45,428 nt of DNA from Kiritimatiellales bacterium (lineage in GTDB: Bacteria > Verrucomicrobiota > Kiritimatiellia > Kiritimatiellales > Pontiellaceae), in NCBI GenBank assembly GCA_021734345.1, contig JAIPJC010000009.1, positions 1 to 45,428 on the forward strand, in the 5' to 3' direction. Each line of letters opens with the position of its first letter. Within the stretch, counting starts at the first letter, position 1. The notes beneath the pieces were generated by a model. That model searched no databases. It worked only from the letters and a program-made list of their open reading frames with translations, and was not told the DNA's origin. The translations under genes and the position numbers were made by a program. This document shows, piece by piece, positions 8,382-16,011 of this stretch.

Positions 8382-8788
8382 TCCAAGCCTCCTGACGAAT
8401 CAAGTACGGTTCCGCCCGAGGAACCGGTTGCGGTCTCTCCGGTGCGGACGCGGGTTGCTTCCAGAATCGGCAGCACGAAGATTTTTCCGTCGCCCGCGTT
8501 GCCGGTCTGGTTGGTTTTAATGATCGCTTCCACGGTGCGTTCGACCCAGTCGTCGGACACTACCACCGTGATCAGCCGCTTCGGCACCAGTCGCGGGCCG
8601 TCGCCGAGCTGGGCGATCGCCTCCGGCGCGCCCGCTTCGGCGCCGTGCAGGATGCGGTAGTCGACCAGCCCCTTGCCGCGGCCCAGCACCCGCCCCGTGG
8701 CGGTGAACGATGTGATTCCGGCGGCGTTCAACGCCCGCTTCGTGTCGTTGATCTTGTTCATCCGGATTACAGCCATTACTTCTTTCAT
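8378..8788 (-). CDS. nifI2: PII-like nitrogenase regulator NifI2
   Basis: A GlnB-family protein of 136 residues encoded between nifH and nifD. In Group III organisms NifI1 and NifI2 form a complex that switches nitrogenase off after ammonium addition, relieved by 2-oxoglutarate. The N-terminal strand (MKEVMAVIRMNK), the T-loop region and the GDGKIFVLPI segment fit PII. A Gly/Ser/Thr-rich tail follows. It is coupled to nifD by a 4-bp overlap. Confidence 0.92.
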   Translation of the reverse strand: MKEVMAVIRMNKINDTKRALNAAGITSFTATGRVLGRGKGLVDYRILHGAEAGAPEAIAQLGDGPRLVPKRLITVVVSDDWVERTVEAIIKTNQTGNAGDGKIFVLPILEATRVRTGETATGSSGGTVLDSSGGLE

Positions 8789-8817
8789 TGGAATCTCCTT
8801 TTCGGTGGGGCGGCGGG

Positions 8818-9150
8818 TTACGCCTCTTTGACGCCGGAGCTGATCGTATAGATCTCATCGACCGGGGAGATGAAGATCTTGCCGTCGCCGTAGTTGCCCT
8901 TTTCACTGGTCTTGGCGATGCCGAGCACGGCCCGCACCACGAACTCCTTGTCGCCCGCCGGCACAACGGTCATCAGCATTTCCTTTGGCAGCTCGTCGTA
9001 GGTCACTTCGCCGACCTTCAGGCCGCGCTGCTTGCCGCGGCCGCAGACCGGAACCTTGGTGACCGCCGGATAGCCGGCTTCGAACAGCGCCTTCATCACG
9101 GCATCGGCCTTCTCCGGGCGGACAATGGAACGAATTAAAAGCATGGACAT
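8818..9150 (-). CDS. nifI1: PII-like nitrogenase regulator NifI1
   Basis: A 110-residue GlnB-family protein, partner of NifI2 in post-translational control of nitrogenase. The sequence runs from MSMLLIRSIVRP through the T-loop region to NYGDGKIFISPVDEIYTI, the conserved PII C-terminal signature. The start at 9150 has AAGGAG 7 bases upstream; the ATG at 9189 reads through the nifH stop region and is rejected. The order nifH-nifI1-nifI2-nifD-nifK is the classical Group II/III arrangement. Confidence 0.92.
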   Translation of the reverse strand: MSMLLIRSIVRPEKADAVMKALFEAGYPAVTKVPVCGRGKQRGLKVGEVTYDELPKEMLMTVVPAGDKEFVVRAVLGIAKTSEKGNYGDGKIFISPVDEIYTISSGVKEA

Positions 9151-9181
9151 GGTTTTTCTCCTTGTTGTTTGGTTGGGTTGC

Positions 9182-10036
<855 letters not shown>

Positions 10037-10059
10037 TCAAAAATGTGACAACCCCTAAC

Positions 10060-10074
10060 GCAACAGGTGTGCCA
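10060..10074 (-). promoter_or_regulatory. Sigma-54 (-24/-12) promoter of nifHI1I2DK
   Basis: On the minus strand TGGCAC, five bases, TTGC, with correct GG/GC spacing. The 15-base core is identical to that in front of nifE. The predicted transcription start is near 10048. Confidence 0.9.
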
Positions 10075-10177
10075 CCGGTGCTGATGGAGACCGGGCCGGT
10101 TCCGTAACGTGTTGGGGTAAAATAGATAGAAAAATTTGCTATGCGGACGGGCGAAGGGTTGCCGCTGCCGAACGGTT

Positions 10178-10304
10178 CGGAAATAAATGTCGTAGGTTTC
10201 CGCGATCCCGCAACTCCGCTTTCATAAAGCACGTTCCGCAAGTGGTATGTGGGAAATAGCGACAATTATTTCTACCTGAAATCCGGGCCGGACAATTATT
10301 TCCA
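10178..10304. promoter_or_regulatory. Three upstream activator-type elements for nifH
   Basis: GGAAATAAATGTC begins at 10179 on the plus strand. GACAATTATTTC-type reverse copies begin at 10261 and 10291. The first two landmarks lie 104 bp (10178) and 187 bp (10261) from the sigma-54 site edge at 10074, exactly the distances and orientations found for nifE. The third, at 217 bp, is an exact GGAAATAATTGTC in reverse and has no clean counterpart in front of nifE. All three also lie within 220 bp of the kinase gene start at 10399, so they may control that gene as well. Confidence 0.75.
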
Positions 10305-10398
10305 ACTTTGCTCCCGGATCTTTCCTTTCGTAGAATGCGACATGATGGCGCGGGATAAATGGGTTGAAAATGCTGCGACGTAATGGCACTCTTTGCGC

Positions 10399-11577
10399 AT
10401 GAAACCCGGATTTTTCGATAAACTCGTTGATCGGCTCGACCACTTGGATTCGGGCAGTCTACAAGCCTATTTCCTGCGGCTGGCCAAGGAAAAGGGGCTG
10501 ATGGAAACTATTTTCCAAGCCTTGGAAGAGGGCCTGATCGTGCTCGATCCGGAAGCGAAGATCAGCTACGCCAACCGGGCGGCCGAACAGTTCCTGGGCT
10601 TCAAGCTCGACACCGCGCAGGGCGTTCCGATCCAGCGCTACCTCAAGGACATCCATTGGGATCTGGTGCTCGACCTCGATGAATACGAGTGGAGTCGGCT
10701 GGTGCGGCGCGAGATTGAAATCACCTATCCCCAGCACCGCTTCATGGAATTCTATGTCGTACCGCTCGCGGCCGTCGACGAGAAGGAGGAAGGCGCGGTG
10801 GTGATCTTCCGCGACGTGACGCGCGAGCGCGAAACCACGGCAGAGTCGATCGAGTCCGAGCGGTTGCATGCGCTCAGTCTGCTGGCGGCCGGTGTTGCCC
10901 ACGAAATCGGCAATCCACTCAACTCGATCAATATCCACTTGCAGCTGCTCGACCGCGAGATCGGCTATTTGGAGAATGAAACCGCGAAAGCCGAGCTCAA
11001 GGAATTGGTCGATGTTTCGCGCAAGGAAGTGGCACGGCTCGATATCATCATCCGCCAGTTCCTCAAGGCCCTGCGGCCATCGTTGCCGGATCGCAAGCCG
11101 CACCGGCTGGCGACGCTCGCCGAGGAAACCCTGGACGTGATGAAGCACGAAATAAACGATCGCCGCATCCTGGTCGAAACCGATTTCCCGAAAGGCATTC
11201 CGGCGGTGGCCGTCGACGAAACCCAGGTCAAGCAGGTCTTCTTCAACGTCATAAAAAATGCGATGCAGGCGATGGACGACGGCGGCATCCTGAAGGTATC
11301 CACGCAAAACGGCGACCGCTTCATCAGTGCGGTGTTCGAGGACAACGGAACCGGCATCGATCCCGACAAGCTCGGGGCCATCTACGAGCCGTACCACACC
11401 ACCAAGGCCGAAGGAACCGGCCTCGGCATGATGATCGTCCAGCGCATCATGCGCGACCACGGCGGCGAGATCGAAATCAACTCCGAACTCAACCGCGGCA
11501 CGCGCCTGACCCTACGCTTCCCGCGCGAAGACGCCCGGATGAATCTGCTCGGTGCTCCGCACCGAAGTGACGAGTAA
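10399..11577 (+). CDS. NtrB-like cytoplasmic sensor histidine kinase
   Basis: A kinase of 392 residues with no membrane helix or signal peptide. It has a PAS domain at about 35-140 (ALEEGLIVLDPEAKISYANR), a HisKA domain with the phosphorylated His at about 168 (AAGVAHEIGNPLNS) and a HATPase domain with N, G1 and G2 boxes (VIKNAMQAMDD, DNGTGID, EGTGLGMMI). The architecture is that of NtrB and other kinases that partner sigma-54 activators. It is divergent from nifH, and its probable partner regulator begins at 12115. The start is 10393 or 10399; neither has a good ribosome site. The internal signal it senses is unknown. Confidence 0.88.
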   Translation: MKPGFFDKLVDRLDHLDSGSLQAYFLRLAKEKGLMETIFQALEEGLIVLDPEAKISYANRAAEQFLGFKLDTAQGVPIQRYLKDIHWDLVLDLDEYEWSRLVRREIEITYPQHRFMEFYVVPLAAVDEKEEGAVVIFRDVTRERETTAESIESERLHALSLLAAGVAHEIGNPLNSINIHLQLLDREIGYLENETAKAELKELVDVSRKEVARLDIIIRQFLKALRPSLPDRKPHRLATLAEETLDVMKHEINDRRILVETDFPKGIPAVAVDETQVKQVFFNVIKNAMQAMDDGGILKVSTQNGDRFISAVFEDNGTGIDPDKLGAIYEPYHTTKAEGTGLGMMIVQRIMRDHGGEIEINSELNRGTRLTLRFPREDARMNLLGAPHRSDE

Positions 11578-12110
11578 TTCGTACTGCGTAGTGCGTATTG
11601 CCCAACAGGAAATGACTATGAACTATGCGGAATGGGAAAAGAGTGTTCCCGAGGTTATTCGGAGAGATGTGCTCTGGAAGATGAAGGTCTATCGGCTTTC
11701 TCTTTTTCTTTCGGACATCTGCTGGGAGGATGTGACAACGTTGGCGAAGGACACGAGAACCAAGTCGCTAGCAAACCAGTTGTATCGGGCTGTTGGATCG
11801 GTCGCCGCGAACTTGGAGGAAGGCTACTCAAAGCAAAGCGCAAAAGGATCGGGCTTGGTTTTATGAGTATGCCTTGGGTTCAGCGCGGGAAAGCCGGGGT
11901 TGGTATTACCGTGGCCGGCATGTATTGGGAACTAAAGTGTTTGAACACCGCGCGTTGATGCTAACCGAAATCGTGAAGATGCTTTTAACCATTGTTCCAA
12001 TGGAACGAGGCTCCCGCATCAAGGAAGATTCTCCTGAATATAGGGTTGCAAGTCCTCTCGATAAGGAGATCCCTTTTTAGCAATACGCAATACGCAATAC
12101 GCAATACGAA
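11578..12110. mobile_element. Inverted-repeat unit carrying a broken four-helix-bundle gene
   Basis: The 24 bases at 11578-11601 match the reverse complement of 12087-12110 with two mismatches. The right arm is made of a 7-base unit (GCAATAC) repeated four times. The left arm starts directly after the kinase stop codon and the right arm ends 4 bases before the regulator ATG, so the unit sits exactly between the two partners. No transposase is present. Calling it mobile is inference; it may be a passive repeat-bounded cassette. Confidence 0.5.
11618..12080 (+). pseudogene. Frameshifted four-helix-bundle (23S rRNA IVS-type) protein
   Basis: The first frame encodes an N-terminus typical of the four-helix-bundle family (QLYRAVGSVAANLEEGYSKQ) and then stops early at 11866. 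The family's second half (DRAWFYEYALGSARES, then WYYRGR) continues in the +1-shifted frame to 12080. The two halves join if one A is removed from the AAAA run at about 11840. It is either a real frameshift or a sequencing error. Such proteins are found in 23S rRNA intervening sequences and as accessory genes, and their role is unclear. AGGA lies 7 bases before the ATG at 11618. Confidence 0.8.
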
Positions 12111-12114
12111 AATT

Positions 12115-13464
12115 ATGAATACAAAACCTGTAGTACTGATCGTCGACGATGAAAAGAGCGCGCGCGACGGGCTCGTGCGGGCGCTGCGGCGCGACTACCA
12201 TGTGCTGGCGGCGGAGAACGCGAAGGCGGCGCTGGAGGTGCTGGCAAACCAGTCCATCGATGTGCTGCTGAGCGATGTCCGCATGCCGGGCATGGACGGC
12301 ATCACGCTGATGCAGCGCGCGCTTGCGAACCATCCGGAGTTGACCTGCATCATCCTGACGGCCTATGGCGACGTTGACCTGGCGGTGGAGGCGATGAAGC
12401 AGGGCGCGACGGATTTCATGACCAAGCCGATCAACCTCGACAAGCTGGAACTGGTGCTCGGGCGGGTGCTGAAGGCCAAGAAGATCGAACTTGAAAACGT
12501 GCAGCTGCGCGTGCAGCTCGACAGCAAGTATGGGCTGGAAAACATCATAGGCCGGTCGGGGCCGATGCAGGAGGTGTTCGATATGATCCGGCAGGTGGCC
12601 AGCTCGCGCGCCACGGTGCTGATCCAAGGCGAAAGCGGCACGGGCAAGGAGCTGGTTGCCAAGGCGATCCATCAACTGGGTTCCCGCACCAAGGGACCGT
12701 TCGTGGCGGTGCACTGCGCGGCCCTCTCGCAGAACCTGCTCGAGAGCGAGTTGTTCGGCCATGAGAAGGGCGCGTTCACTGGAGCGATGGAACGGCGCAT
12801 CGGTCGCTTCGAGAAGGCCGATGGGGGATCGTTGTTCCTCGACGAAATCAGCGAGATCGACGCGTCGGTGCAAGTGAAGATCCTGCGGGCGCTGGAGGAG
12901 CGTCAGATCGAGCGCGTCGGCGGCGATACGCCGGTGGATGTCGACACGCGCCTGATCGCCGCGGCCAACCGCGACCTGAAGGGCATGGTCGAGAAGGGCG
13001 AGTTCCGCGAAGATCTATTCTATCGTCTCTACGTCGTTGTCATCACCCTGCCGCCACTGCGCGACCGGCAGGACGACGTCCTGCTGTTGCTGAGCCACTA
13101 CCTCGCCGTCTTCAATGCGGAGAACGGCAAGCAGATCGAAGGCTTTACACCGGCGGCAGTCGATGTGCTTTCGGCCTACGGCTGGCCGGGGAATATCCGC
13201 GAGCTACGCAACCTCGTCGAGCGCATGGTGGTGCTGTCGCGCGGGAAGCTGCTCGATGTGAAGGATATCCCCGTGCAGGTACGCGAGCAGGCGAGCGGCG
13301 GCGAAATCAAGATCGATGCCGACCTGACCGTCGACGAAATGGAAAAACGGATGATCGTCCAAGCTCTGGAAAAAACCGGAGGTAACCGGACAAAGGCGGC
13401 GGAAAAACTCGGCATGAGCCGCCGGACGCTGCACCGCAAATTAAACGAGTATGGATTGAATTAG
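12115..13464 (+). CDS. NtrC-family sigma-54 response regulator, candidate nif activator
   Basis: The 449 residues comprise a receiver domain (acidic pocket Asp11 and Asp12, phosphorylated Asp54), an AAA+ sigma-54 interaction domain with Walker A (GESGTGKE) and the GAFTGA loop that contacts sigma-54, and a C-terminal Fis-type helix-turn-helix (NRTKAAEKLGMSRRTLHRKL). It would bind upstream elements as an oligomer and open sigma-54 promoters. It follows the NtrB-like kinase, and two sigma-54 promoters with shared upstream elements lie in front of the adjacent nif units, so control of nif is a reasonable inference. It has no GAF domain and is not a classical NifA. Confidence 0.9.
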   Translation: MNTKPVVLIVDDEKSARDGLVRALRRDYHVLAAENAKAALEVLANQSIDVLLSDVRMPGMDGITLMQRALANHPELTCIILTAYGDVDLAVEAMKQGATDFMTKPINLDKLELVLGRVLKAKKIELENVQLRVQLDSKYGLENIIGRSGPMQEVFDMIRQVASSRATVLIQGESGTGKELVAKAIHQLGSRTKGPFVAVHCAALSQNLLESELFGHEKGAFTGAMERRIGRFEKADGGSLFLDEISEIDASVQVKILRALEERQIERVGGDTPVDVDTRLIAAANRDLKGMVEKGEFREDLFYRLYVVVITLPPLRDRQDDVLLLLSHYLAVFNAENGKQIEGFTPAAVDVLSAYGWPGNIRELRNLVERMVVLSRGKLLDVKDIPVQVREQASGGEIKIDADLTVDEMEKRMIVQALEKTGGNRTKAAEKLGMSRRTLHRKLNEYGLN

Positions 13465-13555
13465 CGCGTACTACGTATTGCTTGACCCGGTTCTGGCCGG
13501 GCGAAAAAATGTTCTACGCAATACGCAATACGCAATACGCAATACGCAATACGAA
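13465..13555. repeat. Second, cargo-free copy of the GCAATAC inverted-repeat unit
   Basis: A left arm at 13466-13481 matches the reverse complement of a right arm made of five GCAATAC units (13515-13555) with about two mismatches in 16. The 33 bases between hold a CCCGG/CCGGG hairpin. It has the same arms as the unit at 11578-12110 but no gene. Confidence 0.65.
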
Positions 13556-13564
13556 GGAGCATCT

Positions 13565-14104
13565 ATGTTGAAACGCGACGAAGCGGTTTTGTTGTTTATC
13601 GATGTGCAGGGCAAGCTGCACGAACTCATGCACGAAAAGGAGGTGCTCGACGGCAACCTTGAAAAGATGATCCGTTGCGCGCAGTTGCTGGAAGTGCCGA
13701 TTGTGGGAACCGAGCAGATTCCCGAAAAGCTTGGCCCGACCAACGAACCGTTCAAGTCGTTGCTCGAAGGTGTTCCCATGATGGGGAAATCGGCGTTCAG
13801 CTGCTGCGGCGAACCGGCGTTCATGGCGGCGTTCCAGGCATTGGGGAAAAGGCAGGCGATGCTCGTCGGCATCGAGTCGCACGTCTGTGTCTACCAGACC
13901 GCCATCGACCTGCTTGAGGCGGGTATCGAGGTGTTCGTGGTGGCCGATGCGGTATCGTCGCGCGTGCCCGAAAACAAGGCGCTCGCCCTACAGGCGATGC
14001 GCGATGCCGGGGCGAAAATCATTCCAACGGAAACCGCGCTGTTTGCCCTGCTGCGCGATGCCGCCGATCCGCGCTTCAAGACGCTGCTGAAGTTCATCAA
14101 ATAA
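13565..14104 (+). CDS. Isochorismatase-family cysteine hydrolase
   Basis: The 179 residues carry the family's catalytic Asp (LLFIDVQGKL) near the start, a Lys-containing EQIPEKLG segment and the nucleophilic Cys in VGIESHVCVYQTA. The family includes nicotinamidases, isochorismatases and hydrolases of unknown substrate of the YcaC type; the substrate cannot be told here. The start at 13565 has AAGGAG 7 bases upstream; longer frames read through the repeat. It is followed 14 bp later by the pterin dehydratase gene, so the two are probably co-transcribed. Confidence 0.85.
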   Translation: MLKRDEAVLLFIDVQGKLHELMHEKEVLDGNLEKMIRCAQLLEVPIVGTEQIPEKLGPTNEPFKSLLEGVPMMGKSAFSCCGEPAFMAAFQALGKRQAMLVGIESHVCVYQTAIDLLEAGIEVFVVADAVSSRVPENKALALQAMRDAGAKIIPTETALFALLRDAADPRFKTLLKFIK

Positions 14105-14118
14105 ACGGAGGAACGGAA

Positions 14119-14457
14119 ATGGATGCATGCAACCTGAACGACAAGCACTGCAAACCCTGCGAAGGCGGCGTGCCGCCGCTGAGTCCCGAAGACGCCGATG
14201 TGCTTTTGCAGCAGCTCGACGGCTGGGTGCGGATCGGAAATGAAATCTCGAAGACCTACACCTTCAAGAACTACTACCAAACCATGGCGTTCGTGAATGC
14301 CGCAGCCTACGTTGCGCACCGGGAGGACCACCACCCGGACATGCTGGTGGGCTACAAGACCTGCGCCGTGACCTACACCACCCACGCCATCGGCGGCCTC
14401 TCGGAGAACGACTTCATCTGTGCCGCCAAGCTCGACGCGCTATTGGCTCCCTGTTGA
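14119..14457 (+). CDS. phhB: Pterin-4a-carbinolamine dehydratase
   Basis: A 112-residue protein with the family motif EDHHPDM followed by Tyr, a Thr/His pair and a C-terminal Asp at the usual spacing. The enzyme dehydrates 4a-hydroxytetrahydrobiopterin; in bacteria without aromatic-amino-acid hydroxylase it may work in molybdopterin or folate metabolism. There is a short Cys-rich N-terminus (CNLNDKHCKPC). GGAGG precedes the ATG. No hydroxylase gene is nearby. Confidence 0.88.
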   Translation: MDACNLNDKHCKPCEGGVPPLSPEDADVLLQQLDGWVRIGNEISKTYTFKNYYQTMAFVNAAAYVAHREDHHPDMLVGYKTCAVTYTTHAIGGLSENDFICAAKLDALLAPC

Positions 14458-14509
14458 ACAGAGTAGGGGTCCTCGGAGACAAGTAAAAAGATCAATTGCA
14501 CTTAAATCC

Positions 14510-14594
14510 GAGGACTGACACCTTTCCGAGGGGTGACACCTTTCCCTGGGTGACACCTTTCCGAGGACTGACACCTTTCCCTGGGTGACACCTT
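14510..14594. repeat. Array of short TGACACCTTTCC repeats
   Basis: Five copies of TGACACCTTT(T/C)(C/A) alternate with GAGGAC, GGGG or CTGGG linkers. The sequence CCGAGGACTGACACCTTTCC is, in reverse complement, close to the flank of the tandem duplication at 3876 and 4105. It is a dispersed intergenic repeat and not CRISPR: the units are too short and there are no unique spacers. Confidence 0.75.
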
Positions 14595-15230
14595 TTACTC
14601 AGCAGAATCATTTTTAAATGCAGCATCTTCCATTGTATATATCAGTTCCTCACCCGCGCCGACAACGGCCACAGTACCGAATCCAACTGCTACAATTGGC
14701 ACCACAGCAGCGTCAAATGAAACCGTTAGGGGCGTAGCAACTATTTTTTTTACAGTATCGAGAGGTTTTGCTGGATGCTTAACATACACGATTCTTTGAT
14801 TATTCATTTTTACAAAGGGCAAGTTCCCCTCGATTTTGTATCTTTTACCGCTGAGTGTTGTTTCTAATTTATAATGCTTTCCGCCTCCCGATAATCCGAG
14901 GTTGCTAAAATAAGCATCATCTTCTTCAGTAAACCCATCTGACTGAACAAGGAACTCAATGTCCCCAGTAACTTCATTTTTTTCATCTACTGAAAAATCA
15001 ACATATAAAATGATCATATCCTTTGATTTATGATCTAGTAACAACCTTTCAAGGTTAGGCTCTATTTCAAAGGTGTATCCATATTTTTTTCCTGAAACGA
15101 GCAATAGGTCTTTGTCCTCTACAATATAATACCCTGTTATGGTTTCAGTATATGTAGGAGGGGATAGCCAAAGATGCGCTGTACATCCAGTTAATAGCAG
15201 TGAAACTGATAATATTAAAATTCTCATCAT
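14595..15230 (-). CDS. Predicted lipoprotein, unknown function, AT-rich
   Basis: A 211-residue protein with a lipoprotein signal peptide (LLLTGC lipobox, Cys at about 16). The mature part is rich in charged residues and predicted strands, and the last 50 residues contain two hydrophobic Ala/Val/Gly stretches (VSFDAAVVPIVAVGFGTVAV). I do not recognise a family. Its base composition is clearly more AT-rich than neighbouring genes, and it is bordered by repeat arrays on both sides, which suggests it was acquired by transfer. Confidence 0.65.
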   Translation of the reverse strand: MMRILILSVSLLLTGCTAHLWLSPPTYTETITGYYIVEDKDLLLVSGKKYGYTFEIEPNLERLLLDHKSKDMIILYVDFSVDEKNEVTGDIEFLVQSDGFTEEDDAYFSNLGLSGGGKHYKLETTLSGKRYKIEGNLPFVKMNNQRIVYVKHPAKPLDTVKKIVATPLTVSFDAAVVPIVAVGFGTVAVVGAGEELIYTMEDAAFKNDSAE

Positions 15231-15253
15231 ATTATTCTTATACCCTACAGTTG

Positions 15254-15556
15254 GTTAGGCAGAACGGTTTGCCGCTTCGCTGCTGTCTCTTCGCTCCAGC
15301 CCACTGCGTGTCTGCCTATCTATTTGCTTAACGGCCTTTTTGGACATGATAGGCAGAATAGATGGCTAAAGAATGAATGAAAAGATAAATGTCAAAGAAA
15401 GAGCTGGTATAAGAGGGAGTATGCGGAAAGCGCTTTGAAATAGGAGTTTCTGGGCTTAAACATGAACGATGTGAGTTGCTGATTCGTTGCCATTACCTCT
15501 GTTGCCGGCCTCGCTTCGTGTCTGCCTATCCCGATCCGTGCCTTGACGTGATAGGC
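15254..15556. repeat. Set of GATAGGCAGA/TCTGCCTATC inverted repeats
   Basis: Ten-base arms occur at about 15254 (GTTAGGCAGA), 15310, 15340, 15519 and 15547. The last two form a perfect 10-bp stem with a loop of about 18 bases; the 15310/15340 pair forms another. The context GCGTGTCTGCCTATC and TTCGTGTCTGCCTATC is shared, so these are related elements. The whole 15231-15584 gap holds only these repeats. The orientation of the arms is opposite to that of an integron attC site. Confidence 0.7.
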
Positions 15557-15584
15557 AGAAACGGTATTCCAATTGAACCATGCC

Positions 15585-16010
15585 CTATACGATGTATTTT
15601 TCGAGGTGATCTTCGTCGGCGAGGAATTCGGGGATGAGTTTTTTGCGGGCGGAGGCGCCGTGTTCGTGGACGGAGGCGGGGTTGCCTGTGATGAGGGGGT
15701 GCCAACCGGGCAGGGGTTTGCCTTCGTAGCGTAATCGATAGGCGCAGGTGTCGGGCATCCATGGGAAATATTCGGGGCGGTCGGCGGCGAGCACGGCGCA
15801 TTCGGTCACGAGGGCGTGGCGGTCGGGGTAGCCGGTGCAGCGGCAGGTGGATACATCGAGCAGGCGGCAGGCGATGCAGGTGTAGTGGACCATGCCGGTG
15901 TCTTCGTCCTCGAGCTTGTGGACGCAGCATTTGGCGCAGCCGTCGCAGAGGGATTCCCATTCGTCTTTGGTAAGCTCGTGGAGCTTCTTGGTTTGCCAGA
16001 AGGGTTGCAT
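15585..16010 (-). CDS. YcgN-like Cys-rich cluster-binding protein (UPF0260)
   Basis: A 141-residue protein with the family's cysteine pattern: CDGCAKCC, then YTCIACRLLD, CRCTGY and a later DTCAYRL with WHPL. These cysteines are thought to bind zinc or an Fe-S cluster; the biochemical role is not established. The start at 16010 lies one base past the stop of the hybrid kinase gene, so the two are probably translated from one message. The longer frame starting at 16091 overlaps the kinase and is not used. Confidence 0.85.
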   Translation of the reverse strand: MQPFWQTKKLHELTKDEWESLCDGCAKCCVHKLEDEDTGMVHYTCIACRLLDVSTCRCTGYPDRHALVTECAVLAADRPEYFPWMPDTCAYRLRYEGKPLPGWHPLITGNPASVHEHGASARKKLIPEFLADEDHLEKYIV

Positions 16011-16011
16011 G

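Noticed and set aside
10382-10396. TGGCAC followed by TTTGCGC just before the kinase start, resembling a sigma-54 promoter
   Set aside because: The -12 element lacks the TT before GC and the site would sit on top of the start codon.
12080-12110. Short direct repeats that might suggest a CRISPR array (also at 13515-13555 and 14510-14594)
   Set aside because: Units of 7-12 bases with no spacers and no cas genes.
15254-15333. Possible integron attC site (GTTAGGC and GCTTAAC near the lipoprotein gene)
   Set aside because: The core sites are in the wrong order for attC (GTTRRRY comes first) and the arms belong to a larger inverted-repeat family. No integrase is seen.
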